The notes below the pieces were generated by a model. The model was not told the origin of the DNA. It did no database searches and saw only the letters and a list, made by a program, of their open reading frames with translations. A stretch of DNA of 64,000 bases from Rattus norvegicus (lineage: Eukaryota; Chordata; Mammalia; Rodentia; Muridae), in assembly GCF_036323735.1 (NCBI RefSeq), contig NC_086032.1:53966599-54030598 (forward strand), read 5' to 3'. A program made the position numbers and the translations under genes. Positions 22,201-34,630 of the stretch are shown piece after piece; position 1 is the stretch's first letter; every line of letters starts with the position of its first letter.

Positions 22201-22330
22201 TGATAGGACACACTTGCAATCTCAACTCTCAAGAATAAGAGGCGAAAAACATCATACCAAGTTCAAGGCCTGCCTTTACTACTTAGTGGATCCCATGCTA
22301 GATATTTAGTGACACATACTCTCGAAGGAA
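22201..22330 (+). mobile_element. B1-like SINE, highly diverged
   Basis: Blocks 'acacttgcaatctcaactct', 'caagttcaaggcctgc' and 'ctacttagtggatccc' follow B1 order. Similarity is weak. Confidence 0.5.
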
Positions 22331-22701
22331 AAAGAACATGATTTTAAAAAGCAGGATTTTTGAATGATTGACAGTTAATGTTTATGATTCATTTTTATAT
22401 GCTTAAATATTAAAATATAACAAGCAATAATATGAATATCATTATCAACATTCTTGTTTAAAGGAAGCATGAGAAAGAGCTTTTAATAATAATATCTGTA
22501 TTTTCTTGAATGGAGTACGAGTTTCCTTTTGTGCACAATAGTTTATTCTCTCAATGCAGGAATGTTAGGTTCAACCTCTTCTTCTGCTCTACTCCTGCGA
22601 TGTACCAAAACATAATTAATGCTACCTAAAATGATTCTGCCAGTGGCAGTGGTGCACCTCATTACCCACACCAATGTTCTGAGTTCCTGACTGAAGGACA
22701 G

Positions 22702-22703
<2 letters not shown>

Positions 22704-22741
<38 letters not shown>
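22704..22741. repeat. (CA)n microsatellite
   Basis: About 19 uninterrupted CA units. Confidence 0.95.
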
Positions 22742-22744
<3 letters not shown>

Positions 22745-23102
22745 GCCTTAAGTTTTAATATGCCTTAAGCAGCTTAATGGCTGTGCCACTTCCTAACCTT
22801 CACAGGGCTAACACATTCTATTCTGATATTCCTGAGTCATTACTTACTAAAAATCTATGTTCTATTGTTATTGCCCTGGACCGAGACCTCAGTCACTCTG
22901 CTGCATTCTCCAGCACCTACATGATGACTATCTCTCTGTCTTCTGCACCTCTGAGGCCTGGTGTGTCTCTTTGTTCCCTGGCATTGCTGTGTCTCCCACT
23001 ACCTTGTTCCCTTCTCCAGGAATCATAAAAGTCCCACATCTGCCTCTGTGATTTACCAATCAAAACTAACTGGGGGCGGGGTTCCCTCAGTTTATTACAT
23101 GA
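22742..23102. other. Unique DNA, no gene recognised
   Basis: Contains short overlapping frames without coding support. Confidence 0.45.
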
Positions 23103-23118
23103 GGATGGGTGGATTCTT
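23103..23118. repeat. Left target-site duplication of the - strand L1
   Basis: ggatgggtggattctt, 14 of 16 bases equal to 29499-29514 (ggatgtgtgcattctt). Confidence 0.75.
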
Positions 23119-23850
23119 TTTTTTTCCATTTATTTTTTATAAACATGAGTATTTCTTATATACATTTCGAGTGTTATTCCCTTTCCCGGTTTCCGGGCAA
23201 ACATCAACCTCCCCCCCCTCCCCTTACTTATGAGTGTTCCCCTCCCCACCCTCCAACCATTGCCGCCCACCCCCAACAGTCTAGTTCACAGAGGGTTCAG
23301 TCTTAGCAGGACCCAGGGCTTCCCCTTCCACTGGTGCTCTTACTAGGATATTCATTGCTACCTATGAGGTCAGAGTCCAGGGTCAGTCCATGTATAGTCT
23401 TTAGGTAGTGGCTTAGTCCCTGGAAGCTCTGGTTGCTTGGCATTGTTGTACATATGGGGTCTCAAGCCCCTTCAAGCTCTTCCAGTTCTTTCTCTGATTC
23501 CTTCAATGGGGGTCCTATTCTCAGTTCAGTGGTTTGCTGCTGGCATTCGCCTCTGTATTTGCTGTATTCTGACTGTGTCTCTCAGGAGCGATCTACATCC
23601 GGCTCCTTTCGGTCTGCACTTCTTTGCTTCATCCATCTTGTCTAATTGGGTGGCTGTATATGTATGGGCCACATGTGGGGCAGGCTCTGAATGGGTGTTC
23701 CTTCACATCTCTGTTTTAATCTTTGCCTCTCTATTCCCTGCCAAGGGTATTCTTGTTCCCCTTTTAGAAAAGGAGTAAAGCATTCACATTTTGATCATCT
23801 GTCCTGAGTTTCATTTGTTCTAGGCATCTAGAGTAATTCAAGCATTTGGG

Positions 23851-26800
23851 CTAATAGCCACTTATCAGTGAGTGCATACCATGTATGTCTTTCTGTGATT
23901 GGGTTAGCTCACTCACGATATTTTCCAGTTCCAACCATTTGCCTACGAATTTCATAAAGCCGTTGTTGTTGAGAGCTGAGTAATATTACATTGTGTAGAT
24001 GTACCACATTTTCTGTATTCATTCCTCTGTTGAAGGGCATCTGGGTTCTTTCCAGCTTCCGGCTATTATAAATAAGGCTGCGAAGAACATAGTGGAGCAC
24101 GTGTCTTTTTTATATGTTGGGGCATCTTATATGTATACGCCCAAGAGAGTTATAGCTGGATCCTCAGGCAGTTCAATGTCCAATTTTCTGAGGAACCTCC
24201 AGACTGATTTCCAGAATGGTTGTACCAGTCTGCAATCCCAACAACAATGGAGGAGTGTTCCTCTTTCTCCACATCCTCACCAGCATCTGCTGTCACCTGA
24301 GTTTTTGATCTTAGCCATTCTCACTGCTGTGAGGTGAAATCTCAGGGTTGTTTTGATTTGCATTTCCCTTATGACTAAAGATGTTGAACATTTCTTTAGG
24401 TGTTTCTCAGCCATTCGGCATTCCTCAGCTGTGAATTCTTTGTTTAGCTCTGAACCCCATTTTTTAATAGCGTTGTTTGTCTCCCTGCGGTCTAACTTCT
24501 TGAGTTCTTTGTATATTTTGGATATAAGGCCTGTATCTGTTGTACGATTGGTAAAGATCTTTTCCCAATCTGTTGGTTGCCGTTTTGTCCTAACCACAGT
24601 GTCCTTTGCCTTACAGAAGCTTTGCAGTTTTATGAGATCCCATTTGTCGATTCTTGATCTTAGAGCATAAGCCATTGGTGTTTTGTTCAGGAAATATTTT
24701 CCAGTTCCCATGTGTTCCAGATGCTTCCATAGTTTTCCTTATATTAGTTTGAGTGTGTCTGGTTTGATGTGGAGGTCCTTGATCCACTTGGACTTAAGCT
24801 TTGTACAGGGTGATAAGCATGGATCGATGTGCATTCTTCTACATGTTGACCTCCAGTTGAACCAGCACCATTTGCTGAAAATGCTATCTTTCTTCCATTG
24901 GTTGGTTTTGGCTCCTTTGTCAAAAATCAAGTGACCATAGGTGTGTGGGTTCATTTCTGGGTCTTCAATTCTATTCCACTGGTCTATCTGTGTGTCTCTG
25001 TATCAATACCATGCAGTTTTTATCAATATTGCTCTGTAATACTGCTTGAGTTCAGGGATAGTGATTCCCCCTTTTATTGTTGAGAATAGTTTTAGCTATC
25101 CTGGGTTTTTTGTTATTCCAGATGAATTTGCAAATTGTTCTGTCTAAGTCTTTGAAGAATTGGATAGGTATTTTGATGGGGATTGCATTGAATCTGTAGA
25201 TCGCTTTTGGTAAAATGGCCATTCTTACTATATTAATCCTTCCAATCCATGAGCATGGGAAATCTTTTCATCTTCTGAGGTCTTCTTCAATTTCTTTCTT
25301 CAGTGACTTGAAGTTCTTATTGTACAGATCTTTTACTTGCTTGGTTAAAGTCACACCGAGGTACTTTATATTATTTGGGTCTATTATAAAGGGTGTCGTT
25401 TCCCTAATTTCTTTCTCGGCTTGTTTCTCTTTTGTGTAGAGGAAGGCTACTGATTTATTTGAGTTAATTTTATACCCAGCCACTTTGCTGAAGTTGTTTA
25501 TCATCTTTAGTAGTTCTCTGGTGGAACTTTTGGAATCACATACATATACTATCATATCATCTGCAAATAGTGATATTTTGACTTCTTCTTTTCTGATCTG
25601 TATCCCCTTGACCTCCTTTTGTTGTCTGTTTGCTCTGGCTAGAACTTCAAGAACTATATTGAATAAGTAGGGAGAGAGTGGGCAGCCTTGTCTAGTCCCT
25701 GATTTTAGTGGGATTGCTTCTAGATTCTCTCCATTTAGTTTAATGTTAGCAACTGGTTTGCTGTATATGGCTTTTACTATTTTTAGGTATGGGGCTTGAA
25801 TTCCTATTCTTTCCAGGACTTTTATCATGAAGGGGTGTTGAATTTTGTCAAATGCTTTCTCAGCATCTAATGAAATGATCATGTGGTTTTGTTCTTTCAG
25901 TTTGTTTATATAATGGATCACGTTGATGGTTTTCCGTATATTAAACCATCCCTGCATGCCTGGGATGAAGCGTAATTGATCATGGTGGATGATTGTTTTG
26001 ATGTGCTCTTGAATTCGGTTTGCCAGAATTTTATTGAGTATTTTTGCGTCGATATTCATAAGGGAAATTGGTTTGAAGTTCTCTTTCTTTGTTGGGTCGT
26101 TGTGTGGTTTAGGTATAAGAGTAATTGTGGCTTCATAGAAGGAATTCGGTAGTGATCCATCTGTTTCAATTTTTTGGAATAGTTTGGATAATATTGGTAT
26201 GAGGTCTTCTATGAAGGTTTGATAGAATTCTGCACTAAACCCGTCTGGACCTGGGCTCTTTTTGGTTGGGAGACCTTTAATGACTGCTTCTATTTCCTTT
26301 GGAGTTATGGGGTTGTTTAACTGGTTTATCTGTTCCTGATTTAACTTCGGTAACTGGTATCTGTCTAGGAAATTGTCCATTTCCTGGAATTTTTCAAGTT
26401 TTGTTGAATATAGGCTTTTATAGTAAGATCTGATGATGTTTTGAATTTCCTCTGAATCTGTAGTTATGTCTCCCTTTTCATTTCTGATTTTGTTAATTTG
26501 GACGCACTCTCTGTGTCCTCTCGTTAGTCTGGCTAAGGGTTTATCTATCTTGTTGATTTTCTCAAAGAACCAACTTTTGGTTCTGTTGATTCTTTCTATG
26601 GTCCTTTTTGTTTCTACTTGGTTGATTTCAGCTCTGAGTTTGATTATTTCCTGCCCTCTACTCCTCCTGGGTGTATTTGCTACTTTTTGTTTTAGGGCTT
26701 TTAGGTGTGCTGTCAAGCTGCTGACATATGCTCTTTCCTGTTTCTTTCTGCAGGCACTCAGCGCTATGAGTTTTCCTCTTAGCCCATCTTTCATTGTGTC

Positions 26801-27666
26801 CCATAAGTTTGGGTATGTTGTACCTTCATTTTCATTAAATTCTAAAAAGTTTTTAATTTCTTTCTTTATTTCTTCCTTGACCAGGTTATCATTGAGTAGA
26901 GCATTGTTCAATTTCCACGTGTATGTGGGCATTCTTCCCTTATTGTTATTGAAGACCAGTTTTAGGTCGTGGTGATCTGATAGCACACATGGGATTATTT
27001 CTATCTTTCTGTACCTGTTGAGGCCCGTTTTTTGACCAATTATATGGTCAATTTAGGAGAAAGTACCATGAGGAGCTGAGAAGAAGGTATATCCTTTTGC
27101 TTTAGGATAGAATGTTCTATAAATATCCGGTAAGTCCACTTGACTCATGACTTCTCTTGGTCTGTCTACGTCTCTGTTTAAATTCTGTTTCCATGATCTG
27201 TTCATTGATGAGAGTGGGGTGTTGAAATATCCTACTATTATTGTGTGAGGTACAATGTGTGTTTTGAGCTTTAGTAAGGTTTCTTTTACATATGTAGGTG
27301 CCCTTGTATTTCGGGCATAGATATTTAGGATTCAGAGTTCATCTTGGTGGATTTTTCCTTTGATGAATATGAAGTGTCCTTCCTTATCTTTTTTGATGAC
27401 TTTTAGTTGAAAATTGATTTTATTTGATATTAGAATGGCTACTCCAGCTTGCTTCTTCCGACCATTTGCTTGGAAAGTTGTTTTCCAGCCTTTCACTCTG
27501 AGGTAGTGTCTGTCTTTGTCTCTGAGGTGTGTTTCCTGTAGGCAGCAGAATGCAGGGTCCTCGTTGTGTATCCAGTTTGTTAATCTATGTCTTTTATTGG
27601 GGAGTTGAGGCCGTTGATGTTGAGAGATATTAAGGAATAGTGATTATTGCTTCCTGTTATATTCAT
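23851..27666 (-). pseudogene. L1 ORF2 remnant
   Basis: Starts at the ATG complementary to 27664-27666 and ends at the TAG complementary to 23851-23853. Lesions read against the intact copy: a one-A deletion near 27597 soon after the start; Lys to stop in the endonuclease motif SKIDH (27053-27055); Trp to stop after EEDLRR (25268-25270); further frame changes toward the C terminus. The longest surviving stretch, 26986-25268 (572 codons), covers the end of the endonuclease and most of the reverse transcriptase including FADD. It cannot give a working protein as it stands. Confidence 0.92.
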
Positions 27667-27725
27667 ATTTAGATGTGAGGTTATGTTTGTGTGCTTTTCT
27701 TCTCTTTGTTTTGTTGCCAAGACGA

Positions 27726-28912
27726 TTAGTTTCTTGCTTCTTCTAGGGTGTAGCTTGCCTCTTTATGTTGGGCTTTACAATTTATTATCCTTTGTAGTGC
27801 TGGATTTGTGGAAAGATATTGTGTAAATTTGGTTTTGTCATGGATTATCTTGGTTTCTCCATCTATGTTCATTGAGAGTTTTGCAGGATACAGTAACCTG
27901 GGCTGGAATTTGTGTTCTCTTAGGTTCTCTATGACATCTGTCCAGGATCTTCTGGCTTTCATAGTCTCTGGCGAAAAGTCTGGTGTGATTTTGATAGGGC
28001 TGCCTTTATATGTTACTTGACCTTTTTCCCTTACTGCTTTTAATATTCTTTCTTTATTCTGTGAATTTGATGTTTTGACTATTATGTGTCGGGAGGTGTT
28101 TCTTTTCTGGTCCAATCTATTTGGAGTTCTGTAGGCTTTTTGTATGCCTATGGGTATCTCTTTTTTAGGTTAGGGAAGTTTTCTTCTATGATTTTGTTGA
28201 AGATATTTACTGGTCCTTTGAGCTGGGAGTCTTCACTCTCTTCTATACCTGTTATCCTTAGGTTTGATCTTCTCATTGAGTCCTGGATTTCCTGTATGTT
28301 TTGGACCAGTAGCTTTTTCCGCTTTACATTATCTTTGACAGTTGAGTCAATGATTTCTATGGAATCTTCTGCTCCTGAGATTCTCTCTTCCATCTCTTGT
28401 ATTCTGTTGGTGAATCTTGTATCTACAGCTCCTTGTCTCTTCTTTTGGTTTTCTATATCCAGGGTTGTTTCCATGTGTTCCTTCTTGATTGCTTCTATTT
28501 CCATTTTTAATTCCTTCAACTGTTTGATTGTGTTTTCCTGGAATTCTTTCAGGGATTTTTGTGTCTCCTCTCTATGGGCTTCTACTTGTTTATTTATGTT
28601 TTCCTGGAATTCTTTCAGAGATTTTTGTGTCTCCTCTCTATGGGCTTCTACTTGTTTATTTATGTTTTCCTGGAATTCTTTCAGGCATTTTTGCAATTCC
28701 TCTCTGTAGGCTTCTACTTGTTTTCTAAGGGAGTTCTTCACGTCTTTCTTGAAGTCCTCCAGCATCATGATCAATTATGATTTTGAAACTAGATCTTGCT
28801 TTTCTGGTGTGTTTGGATATTCCATGTTTGTTTTGACCGGAGAATTGGGCTCTGATGATGCCATGTAGTCTTGGTTTCTGTTGCTTGGGTTCCTGCGCTT
28901 GCCTCTAGCCAT
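27726..28912 (-). pseudogene. L1 ORF1 remnant with three coiled-coil repeat units
   Basis: Starts MARGKRRNPSNRNQ at the ATG complementary to 28910-28912. A Tyr codon has become TAA (28775-28777), ending the frame at about codon 46. The next frame, 28774-28148, covers the coiled coil and RRM-like region, then a one-base loss in an A-run (six A, at 28161-28166, against seven in the intact copy) shifts the frame; 28115-27726 encodes the C-terminal domain. The coiled coil carries three 66-bp (22-residue) units at 28520-28585, 28586-28651 and 28652-28717, two more than the intact copy. Confidence 0.92.
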
Positions 28913-29498
28913 CAGATTATCTCTAGTGTTACTTTGTTCTGCTATTTCTGACAGTGGCTAGACTGCCCTATATGCCTGTGTGTCAGGAGTGCTGTAGACC
29001 TGTTTTCCTGTTTTCTTTCAGCCTGTTATTTGGACAGAGTGTTCTGCTTTTGGGGCGTGTAGTTTTTTCTCTCTACAGGTCTTCAGCTGTTCCTGTGGGC
29101 CTGTGTCTTGAGTTCACCAGGCAGGTCACTTGCAGCAGAAAAGTTGGTCTTACCTGTGGTCCCAAGGCTCAAGTTTGCTCACGGGGTGCTGCCCACGAGC
29201 TCTCTGAGGTGGCAGCAACCAGGAAGATCTGCGCCGCCGTTTCCGGAAGCTTTAGTGCACCAGGGTTCCAGATGGAGTTTGGTGTTTTCCTCTGGCGTCT
29301 GAGATGTGTGTGCAGAGTGCAGTCTCTTCTGGTTTCCCAGGCGTGTCTGACTCTCTGAAGGTTTAGCTCTCCCTCCCACGGGATTTGGGTGCAGCAAACT
29401 GTTTATCTGGCCTGTTTCCTTCAGGTTCCGGTGGTGTCTCAGGAGCAGGGGTCCTGCTGCTCCTGGGCCCTCCCCCACGGGAACCCAGAGGCCTTATC
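28913..29498 (-). promoter_or_regulatory. L1 5' UTR, partial
   Basis: Aligns to 13443-13995 of the intact copy plus about 34 bases of the preceding monomer; a single unit, no tandem duplication. The + strand (antisense) contains an open frame at 28954-29358 related in sequence to the antisense frame 13883-13554 of the intact copy. Confidence 0.85.
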
Positions 29499-29514
29499 GG
29501 ATGTGTGCATTCTT
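29499..29514. repeat. Right target-site duplication of the - strand L1
   Basis: Two mismatches to 23103-23118. Confidence 0.75.
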
Positions 29515-29684
29515 GATCAATCTGGGGGACCAGATTAACATAATAAAACAGCAGTATTAGACCAAATTCATAGCACTCCTCCTCCTTTTTCATTGTCTTG
29601 GTGTAATAGATATGAGATACATTTAAATTCTTATTTTCTACTTGTAAAGATATGTCTACATATCTATTTTCTTTTTAGATACAA

Positions 29685-29733
29685 GTCTCTCATTCTCTCA
29701 TTCTCTCTATCTCTCTCTCTGTGTCTCTCTCTT
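29685..29733. repeat. (TC)n-rich tract
   Basis: Imperfect TC repeat leading into the CA repeat. Confidence 0.85.
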
Positions 29734-29738
29734 TCACA

Positions 29739-29741
<3 letters not shown>

Positions 29742-29785
<44 letters not shown>
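29742..29785. repeat. (CA)n microsatellite
   Basis: About 22 CA units, nearly uninterrupted. Confidence 0.95.
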
Positions 29786-29787
<2 letters not shown>

Positions 29788-31453
29788 ATTTGCTATTTTT
29801 CCAGGCCTCTGGTCAGAATGAATCTTGCCTTTTATAAATGGCAATCCATGCCAGTATAACAGCTTCTTCCACATGGTGACATACTGTATGTCAACATATA
29901 TTTACTTTCTGGTTTTCAGAAGATACACTATATGATAACATTTATTTGGTTTCTGGGCTTCAGAAACTAAATAAAACAATCAAATAAAATATATTCAATG
30001 ACGATAAACATATTCCCTTGACAAGAACATTTCCATGCTGTCTATATGTCCTAATTCAGAAAAGGGGCATAAGGATTTTATTTTTTATTATAGTTACTTA
30101 AATAGAAATACAAGAAAACACAAGATTTGGACTCATATGTAATACATACATCTTTTAAGACATTTCCTTTACACCTTCACATAAATACTGGCAACATTGA
30201 AACTACTGTATATGTAAAACTATGTTTTTAACACTCTCCCTGAGTAAATCTATTTACAGACTTATAAACCTTAAGGATCTGTTTTCTAGAACACTTATGT
30301 AAGAGTTTAGTGTTATGAGAATTTAAAAATTTATCTCATGTATTGCCAACTTTACAAAAACTTCATAAGGTCTTGATTTTGGGTCTTAATGCAAAATAAT
30401 AGAAATTTGAGTAAAGCAAGCAAATATTGATTTCAAAACAAAATTCTTCATTTAAGAAAATCCTGTCCTGGTAAACAAGTGTTTTATTGAACTTATGTTG
30501 CAGAATTAGAAGCGATAATAATGTGGGTATACATAAAACACTAGAAAATTAACAGCTAGGAGAATTTTGCAAAAATTTCTGAGAACTGCTCTAGCAGATT
30601 TAGCAGTATATGGAGAAATTACCCATGTTCTTGTCCACTGTCTGGCTGGAAGGCATAATGTGTATCCAGGAATGGATTATTACAACTCTTAGAATAGAGG
30701 TAAGGCGGTTTGGTGGCCTGCCAGGATCTTGCTACAGAGACAGTGACAGCTGCAAGAGTGGCTGTGTGAGCCTGGGTAGCTAGGTGAGTCCAAGATCAAG
30801 TAGTGAATGTTTCCAGAAAGAGAACTCCTATCTAATTGTTACAACTCAGAAAAGACAGGCACTCTCTGGCAACTTTCTGTGAAAAGACTTGAGCGACTCA
30901 TGTTTCATTTCCTTTGGACAGAAGCTATATAAATATTGAGGAGTAGGGGCAGGATTAGGGGTAGGTTTTCTATTGGCTCAGTTTGAGGTATTAAGTAGTG
31001 TTCTATTTGTATGGGGAATGACTCAGGGAATTACAATAGGTGACTGAGTGCCCATGATCCACACAAGTGAGGAGTGATGGTTACCTGTACATGTTCCAGA
31101 GCAAGTACAACAATGGGTAGGGTGCAGCTCTACTCCTGCCAATCTCAAGTCTCTGATACTCCCGGAGTCTGAACTCCTTCAGCTTTTCTAATTTTTCTGT
31201 CTGGTGGCACAGTATACTTGCCACAGTGCATAAAGACAGAAAACAAAAATAATTTCAGACAAAACTCTCTGACACTTAGAAAGAGAATAATATCTTTATA
31301 AAGGATAACATCTCTGATATAAAATTACATATGCGGAGATGCAGAAACTCGAAGTAGCAACCAAAAACTATTTTGCCTCTCCATTAACTCTCCCACCCTT
31401 AACTGATGAATAGCTAGTTCTTCATTAAATCTAGATGAAACCATTTAAATAAG
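29786..31453. other. Intergenic DNA, no gene recognised
   Basis: AT-rich to about 30600, then more balanced composition; no SINE, L1 or ORF supported. Confidence 0.5.
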
Positions 31454-31795
31454 TAAAAGTGGCTTGAATGAAAGCAATTGTCCACAGATTCATATGTTTG
31501 AATACTTGTTTCTAAATTGTTGTAACTGTTTGGAAATGACTAGGGGGTTTAGTCTAGTTAAGGGAGGTATGCTGCTATTGGTGGATTTGAAATTTGAAAA
31601 GCTGATACTGTCATTGTCACTCTCTTTGTTTTATTTTGTGTTATGACTGTGGAACAAAGGTAAGTTTTCAGTTCCCATGCCTGTCTTCCTGTTTTTATCC
31701 TCCCCACCATCATATATATGGACACTAATACTTTGAAACTGTGAGCCCCCAAATTTAAGGCCTTATTTATAAATTGTCTTGTTCATTACCATGAA
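31454..31795 (+). repeat. URR1-like rodent repeat, + strand
   Basis: Blocks gtggcttgaatgaaagcaat, 'attcatatgtttgaatactt', 'actgtttggaaatgac', 'actttgaaactgtgagccc' and 'aattgtcttgttcattacca' occur in the order of the URR1 group of rodent repeats, thought to be hAT-Charlie-related. Family name is from memory; block order is seen directly. Confidence 0.6.
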
Positions 31796-31907
31796 AAGAG
31801 GAAAGTATCTAAGATATAAATTTTGCACAAAAGTATGAGAGTAAATCAGTTTTATGACATCTAAAACCTGAGATGTAAATTTCTGTTGTGTGTGCATGCA
31901 TTCAAGC

Positions 31908-31910
<3 letters not shown>

Positions 31911-31960
<50 letters not shown>
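31911..31960. repeat. (TG)n microsatellite
   Basis: 25 perfect TG units, directly upstream of a truncated L1. Confidence 0.95.
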
Positions 31961-31964
<4 letters not shown>

Positions 31965-31984
31965 AGGAAGTTATAGCAGAGGAA

Positions 31985-32920
31985 GAACAAAGATGTCCTT
32001 CAACAGAGGAATGAATTCAGAAAATGTGGTACTTTTACACAATAAAGTACTATTCACCTAATAAAAACAATGACTTCATAAAATTCTTAGGCAAATGGAC
32101 AGAACTAGAAGTATCACCCTAAGTGAGGTAACCCAGTCACAAAAGAACACACATGGTATGCACTCACTTATAAGTAGACATTAGCCCCAAAGCTCAAAAT
32201 AACAATTCAGAGACCACATGAAGTTCAAGAAGAAGGAAGACCAAAGTGTGGATTGTTCAGTCCTTCTTAGAAAGGGGAACAAAATACTCACAGGAGAAAA
32301 TATGGAGACAAGGTGTGGAGCAGAGACTAAAGAAAAGGTCATCCAGAGACTGCCCGACTTGGTGATCCATCCCATATGCAGCCATCAAACTTAGTCACTA
32401 TTGCTGATTCCATGAAGTTCTTGCTGACAGGAGCCTGATAGAGCTGTCTCCTTAGAGTCTGATAAATACAGAGACAGAGGCTCGCAGACAACCATTGAAC
32501 TGAAAACAGAGTCCCCAGTGGACGGGTTAGAGAAAGGACTGAAGGAGCTAAAGAGGTTTGCAACTCCATAGGTAGCACAACATTATCAACCAACCAGATC
32601 CCCCCCCCCCCCACCAGAGCTGCCAGGGACTAAACCACCAACCAAAAAGTACACATGCAATGACCCATAGCTCCAGCTGCATATGTAGCAGAGGATGGCA
32701 TTATTGATTATCAGTGGAAGGAGAGGCCCTTGGTCTGGTGAAGGCTCGATGCCCCAGTGTAGGGCAAGGCCAGGGCGGGGAGGTGGGAGTGGGTGGGTGG
32801 CTTAGCTCCCTCATAGAAGCAGGGGTAGCAGGAATGGGATATGAGGTTCCCAGAGGGGAAGAGGAAAAGGGGATAACATTTGAAATGTAAATAAATAAAA
32901 TGTCCAATAAAAACAAAGAA
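31985..32920 (+). mobile_element. 5'-truncated L1, 3' end
   Basis: Begins near the C terminus of ORF2 (gatgtccttcaacagaggaa, compare 18764 in the intact copy) and runs through the 3' UTR to aaatgtaaataaataaaatg and an A-rich end. Diverged and without open frame, so an older subfamily. A C14 tract at about 32600 interrupts the 3' UTR. No clear duplication. Confidence 0.9.
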
Positions 32921-32994
32921 ATAGATTTAGTAGTAAGCTATACTAAATATTTTTTAAATATTTTTTATTTTTCAGTATTTGCTCTCCATATTTG

Positions 32995-33425
32995 ACACAT
33001 TTATGTCAATTTGACATAAGCTAAAGTTATCTCAAAGGAGAATCATCAATATAGGAAACACCCCCCCATAAATTCTAGTTGTAGAGCATTTTCTTAATTA
33101 ATGATTAATGGCGGAGAGCTCAGTCCATTTTACACAGTGCCCACCCTGAGCTGGTTTTCTTAGGTTTTATAAGAAAGCAGCCTAAGAAGGCGATGGGGAG
33201 CAATCCAGTAAGGAGCACCCTTCTATGGTCTCTGCATCCAAGGGGCTTGTATCTCCAAGTTCCTGTTCTGCTTCAGTCCCTGCCCTGACTACATTTCATG
33301 ATGAACAGTTTTGTGAACATGTAAGCCAAATAAATACTTTTTCTCCAGCTTCCTTTTGCTTTAATCACACTGTTTTATCCCCACAATAGAATCTCAAAAT
33401 GAGTCATCTCCTTCAAGAAAATATA
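32995..33425 (+). repeat. URR1-like rodent repeat, longer copy
   Basis: Contains ttgacataagctaaagtt, 'tataagaaagcagcctaaga', 'agcaatccagtaaggagcac' and 'gtaagccaaataaatac'. The part from about 33165 corresponds to 19708-19925 in the transduced segment. No ORF. Confidence 0.6.
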
Positions 33426-33938
33426 ACATTGACCCAGGCATAAAAAATAGTAGAAAGGACTAGTACTAAAAGCAATTGCTTGATAAAAGAGCATTATATT
33501 GTAGAGATTTTGGATTTTATGCTCCACACTATTGAAGCACAGTAAGTACTTTATGCATGGGCCAATTATACATGAATTTAAACTTGATAAATATTTTTCT
33601 GATAATATATATACATTATATATATATATATATATAATGTATTAACATGACTAAACTGAAAACAGAATTTAAAAAAAGAAACACTTTAAAACCTAGTGTA
33701 GCTATGTATTCTCACCAGGGGAAATTCAGGCCTTTATTTTAATAACTAATATCACTCAATAAACTAGGAAATAATGTAAGTGGGTGCAGGGGAAAGGGAG
33801 CAAATAGGAAATTATGTACTTAAAACTTTAGGTTTGTGACCATGAATATCTAAGAGGTAGTTATGAATAACTGTATAACTTTTATTCACATACAATGAAA
33901 TGTCTGTCTCTTGACCGAGTAGATGGTGCTTTTTATAT
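33426..33938. other. AT-rich DNA with a 32-bp perfect palindrome
   Basis: Bases 33611-33642 read the same on both strands: atacatta, eight TA units, taatgtat. Otherwise nothing recognised. Confidence 0.8.
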
Positions 33939-34630
33939 AAAAGTAACTTTTATTTGCCTAATTCAATTGTCATCATAGAGATATACTACCTCCCTCTGCT
34001 AGCCTAGGCCTAGACTTGGAAGCCTCTAATCTCTACAATCTTATCCAGGTCTAGAATATGTTTACCCTCTGAAACTTATTGCTGGATAATCTCACCGTTT
34101 CTAGCTCTTTCTGAATTCTGGCTGGCTGGTTCAATTCAGCTGTTCTGGCTCAAACTCCTCTCCAGGCTGACTGATCCAATCTGGCTTCTCTAAATTTCTC
34201 CTAAATTGCTTTGCTTGGCCCCATACTAACTTTGGCAATCTGTTGTAATTTTCTGGCTCCTACTTATTTTCTGTCTTGTTCTGTCTTCGCTTGTGTCTAT
34301 TTGTTCGCTCTGCAACCTGTTTCTATACTGCTAACCCAGTAAAATTGCTTCTAATCTCCTTTTTTTTTAGCTCACCTTGTACTGCCCATCAAGTAGCTTT
34401 CCTTTCTATTCTCATGAGAGTTGGGCATAGCCTATTCTGTCACATCTTCCTCCGATACATCTCTCTGTCTGCCACTCAATTAGATTCCACTTTCAAACAT
34501 GACAGCTTCCTTCTGCAAACTAACTTTACCTTCATTATTTGTGATTAAAAATATAATTAGGGGAGTGTTGGTATTCTAGCCAGAAGGATTAAAGGTGTAT
34601 GCTAAGGTTAAGCCACATGACAACTAGAAA
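33939..34630 (+). repeat. LTR-like rodent repeat, copy 1 (family unresolved)
   Basis: Starts with aaaagtaacttttatt and runs through 'ttctgaattctggctggctg', 'ttcaattcagctgttctggc' and 'aaggattaaaggtgtatgct'. It shares start and block order with copy 2 at 44047 and, in reverse, copy 3 at 46235-45655. No coding frame of retroviral type. I suspect an endogenous-retrovirus LTR group but cannot name it. Confidence 0.6.

Larger units (their letters stand above)
23119..29498 (-). mobile_element. Near-full-length rat L1, - strand, inactive
   Basis: About 6.4 kb, reading right to left: partial 5' UTR (29498 to 28913), ORF1 remnant, ORF2 remnant, 3' UTR, and a short poly(A) seen as a T-rich stretch at 23119-23150. 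The 5' end falls in the monomer, about 34 bases upstream of the ggcccaggagc point where the intact copy starts. The imperfect 16-bp duplication and multiple lesions make it older than the copy at 12840. It faces that copy tail to tail, with about 3.4 kb between the L1 3' ends. Confidence 0.93.

Noticed and set aside
26466..26975. Hydrophobic, membrane-like protein on the + strand (also 15761-16330 and 63268-63870 on the - strand)
   Set aside because: These are shadows of L1 ORF2 on its complementary strand; the same shadow appears in every copy.
25268..26986. A 572-codon gene on the - strand
   Set aside because: It is the longest surviving piece of a broken L1 ORF2, bounded by nonsense changes relative to the intact copy.
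28520..28720. CRISPR-like or satellite array
   Set aside because: The 66-bp units are the coiled-coil repeats of L1 ORF1, with no spacers.
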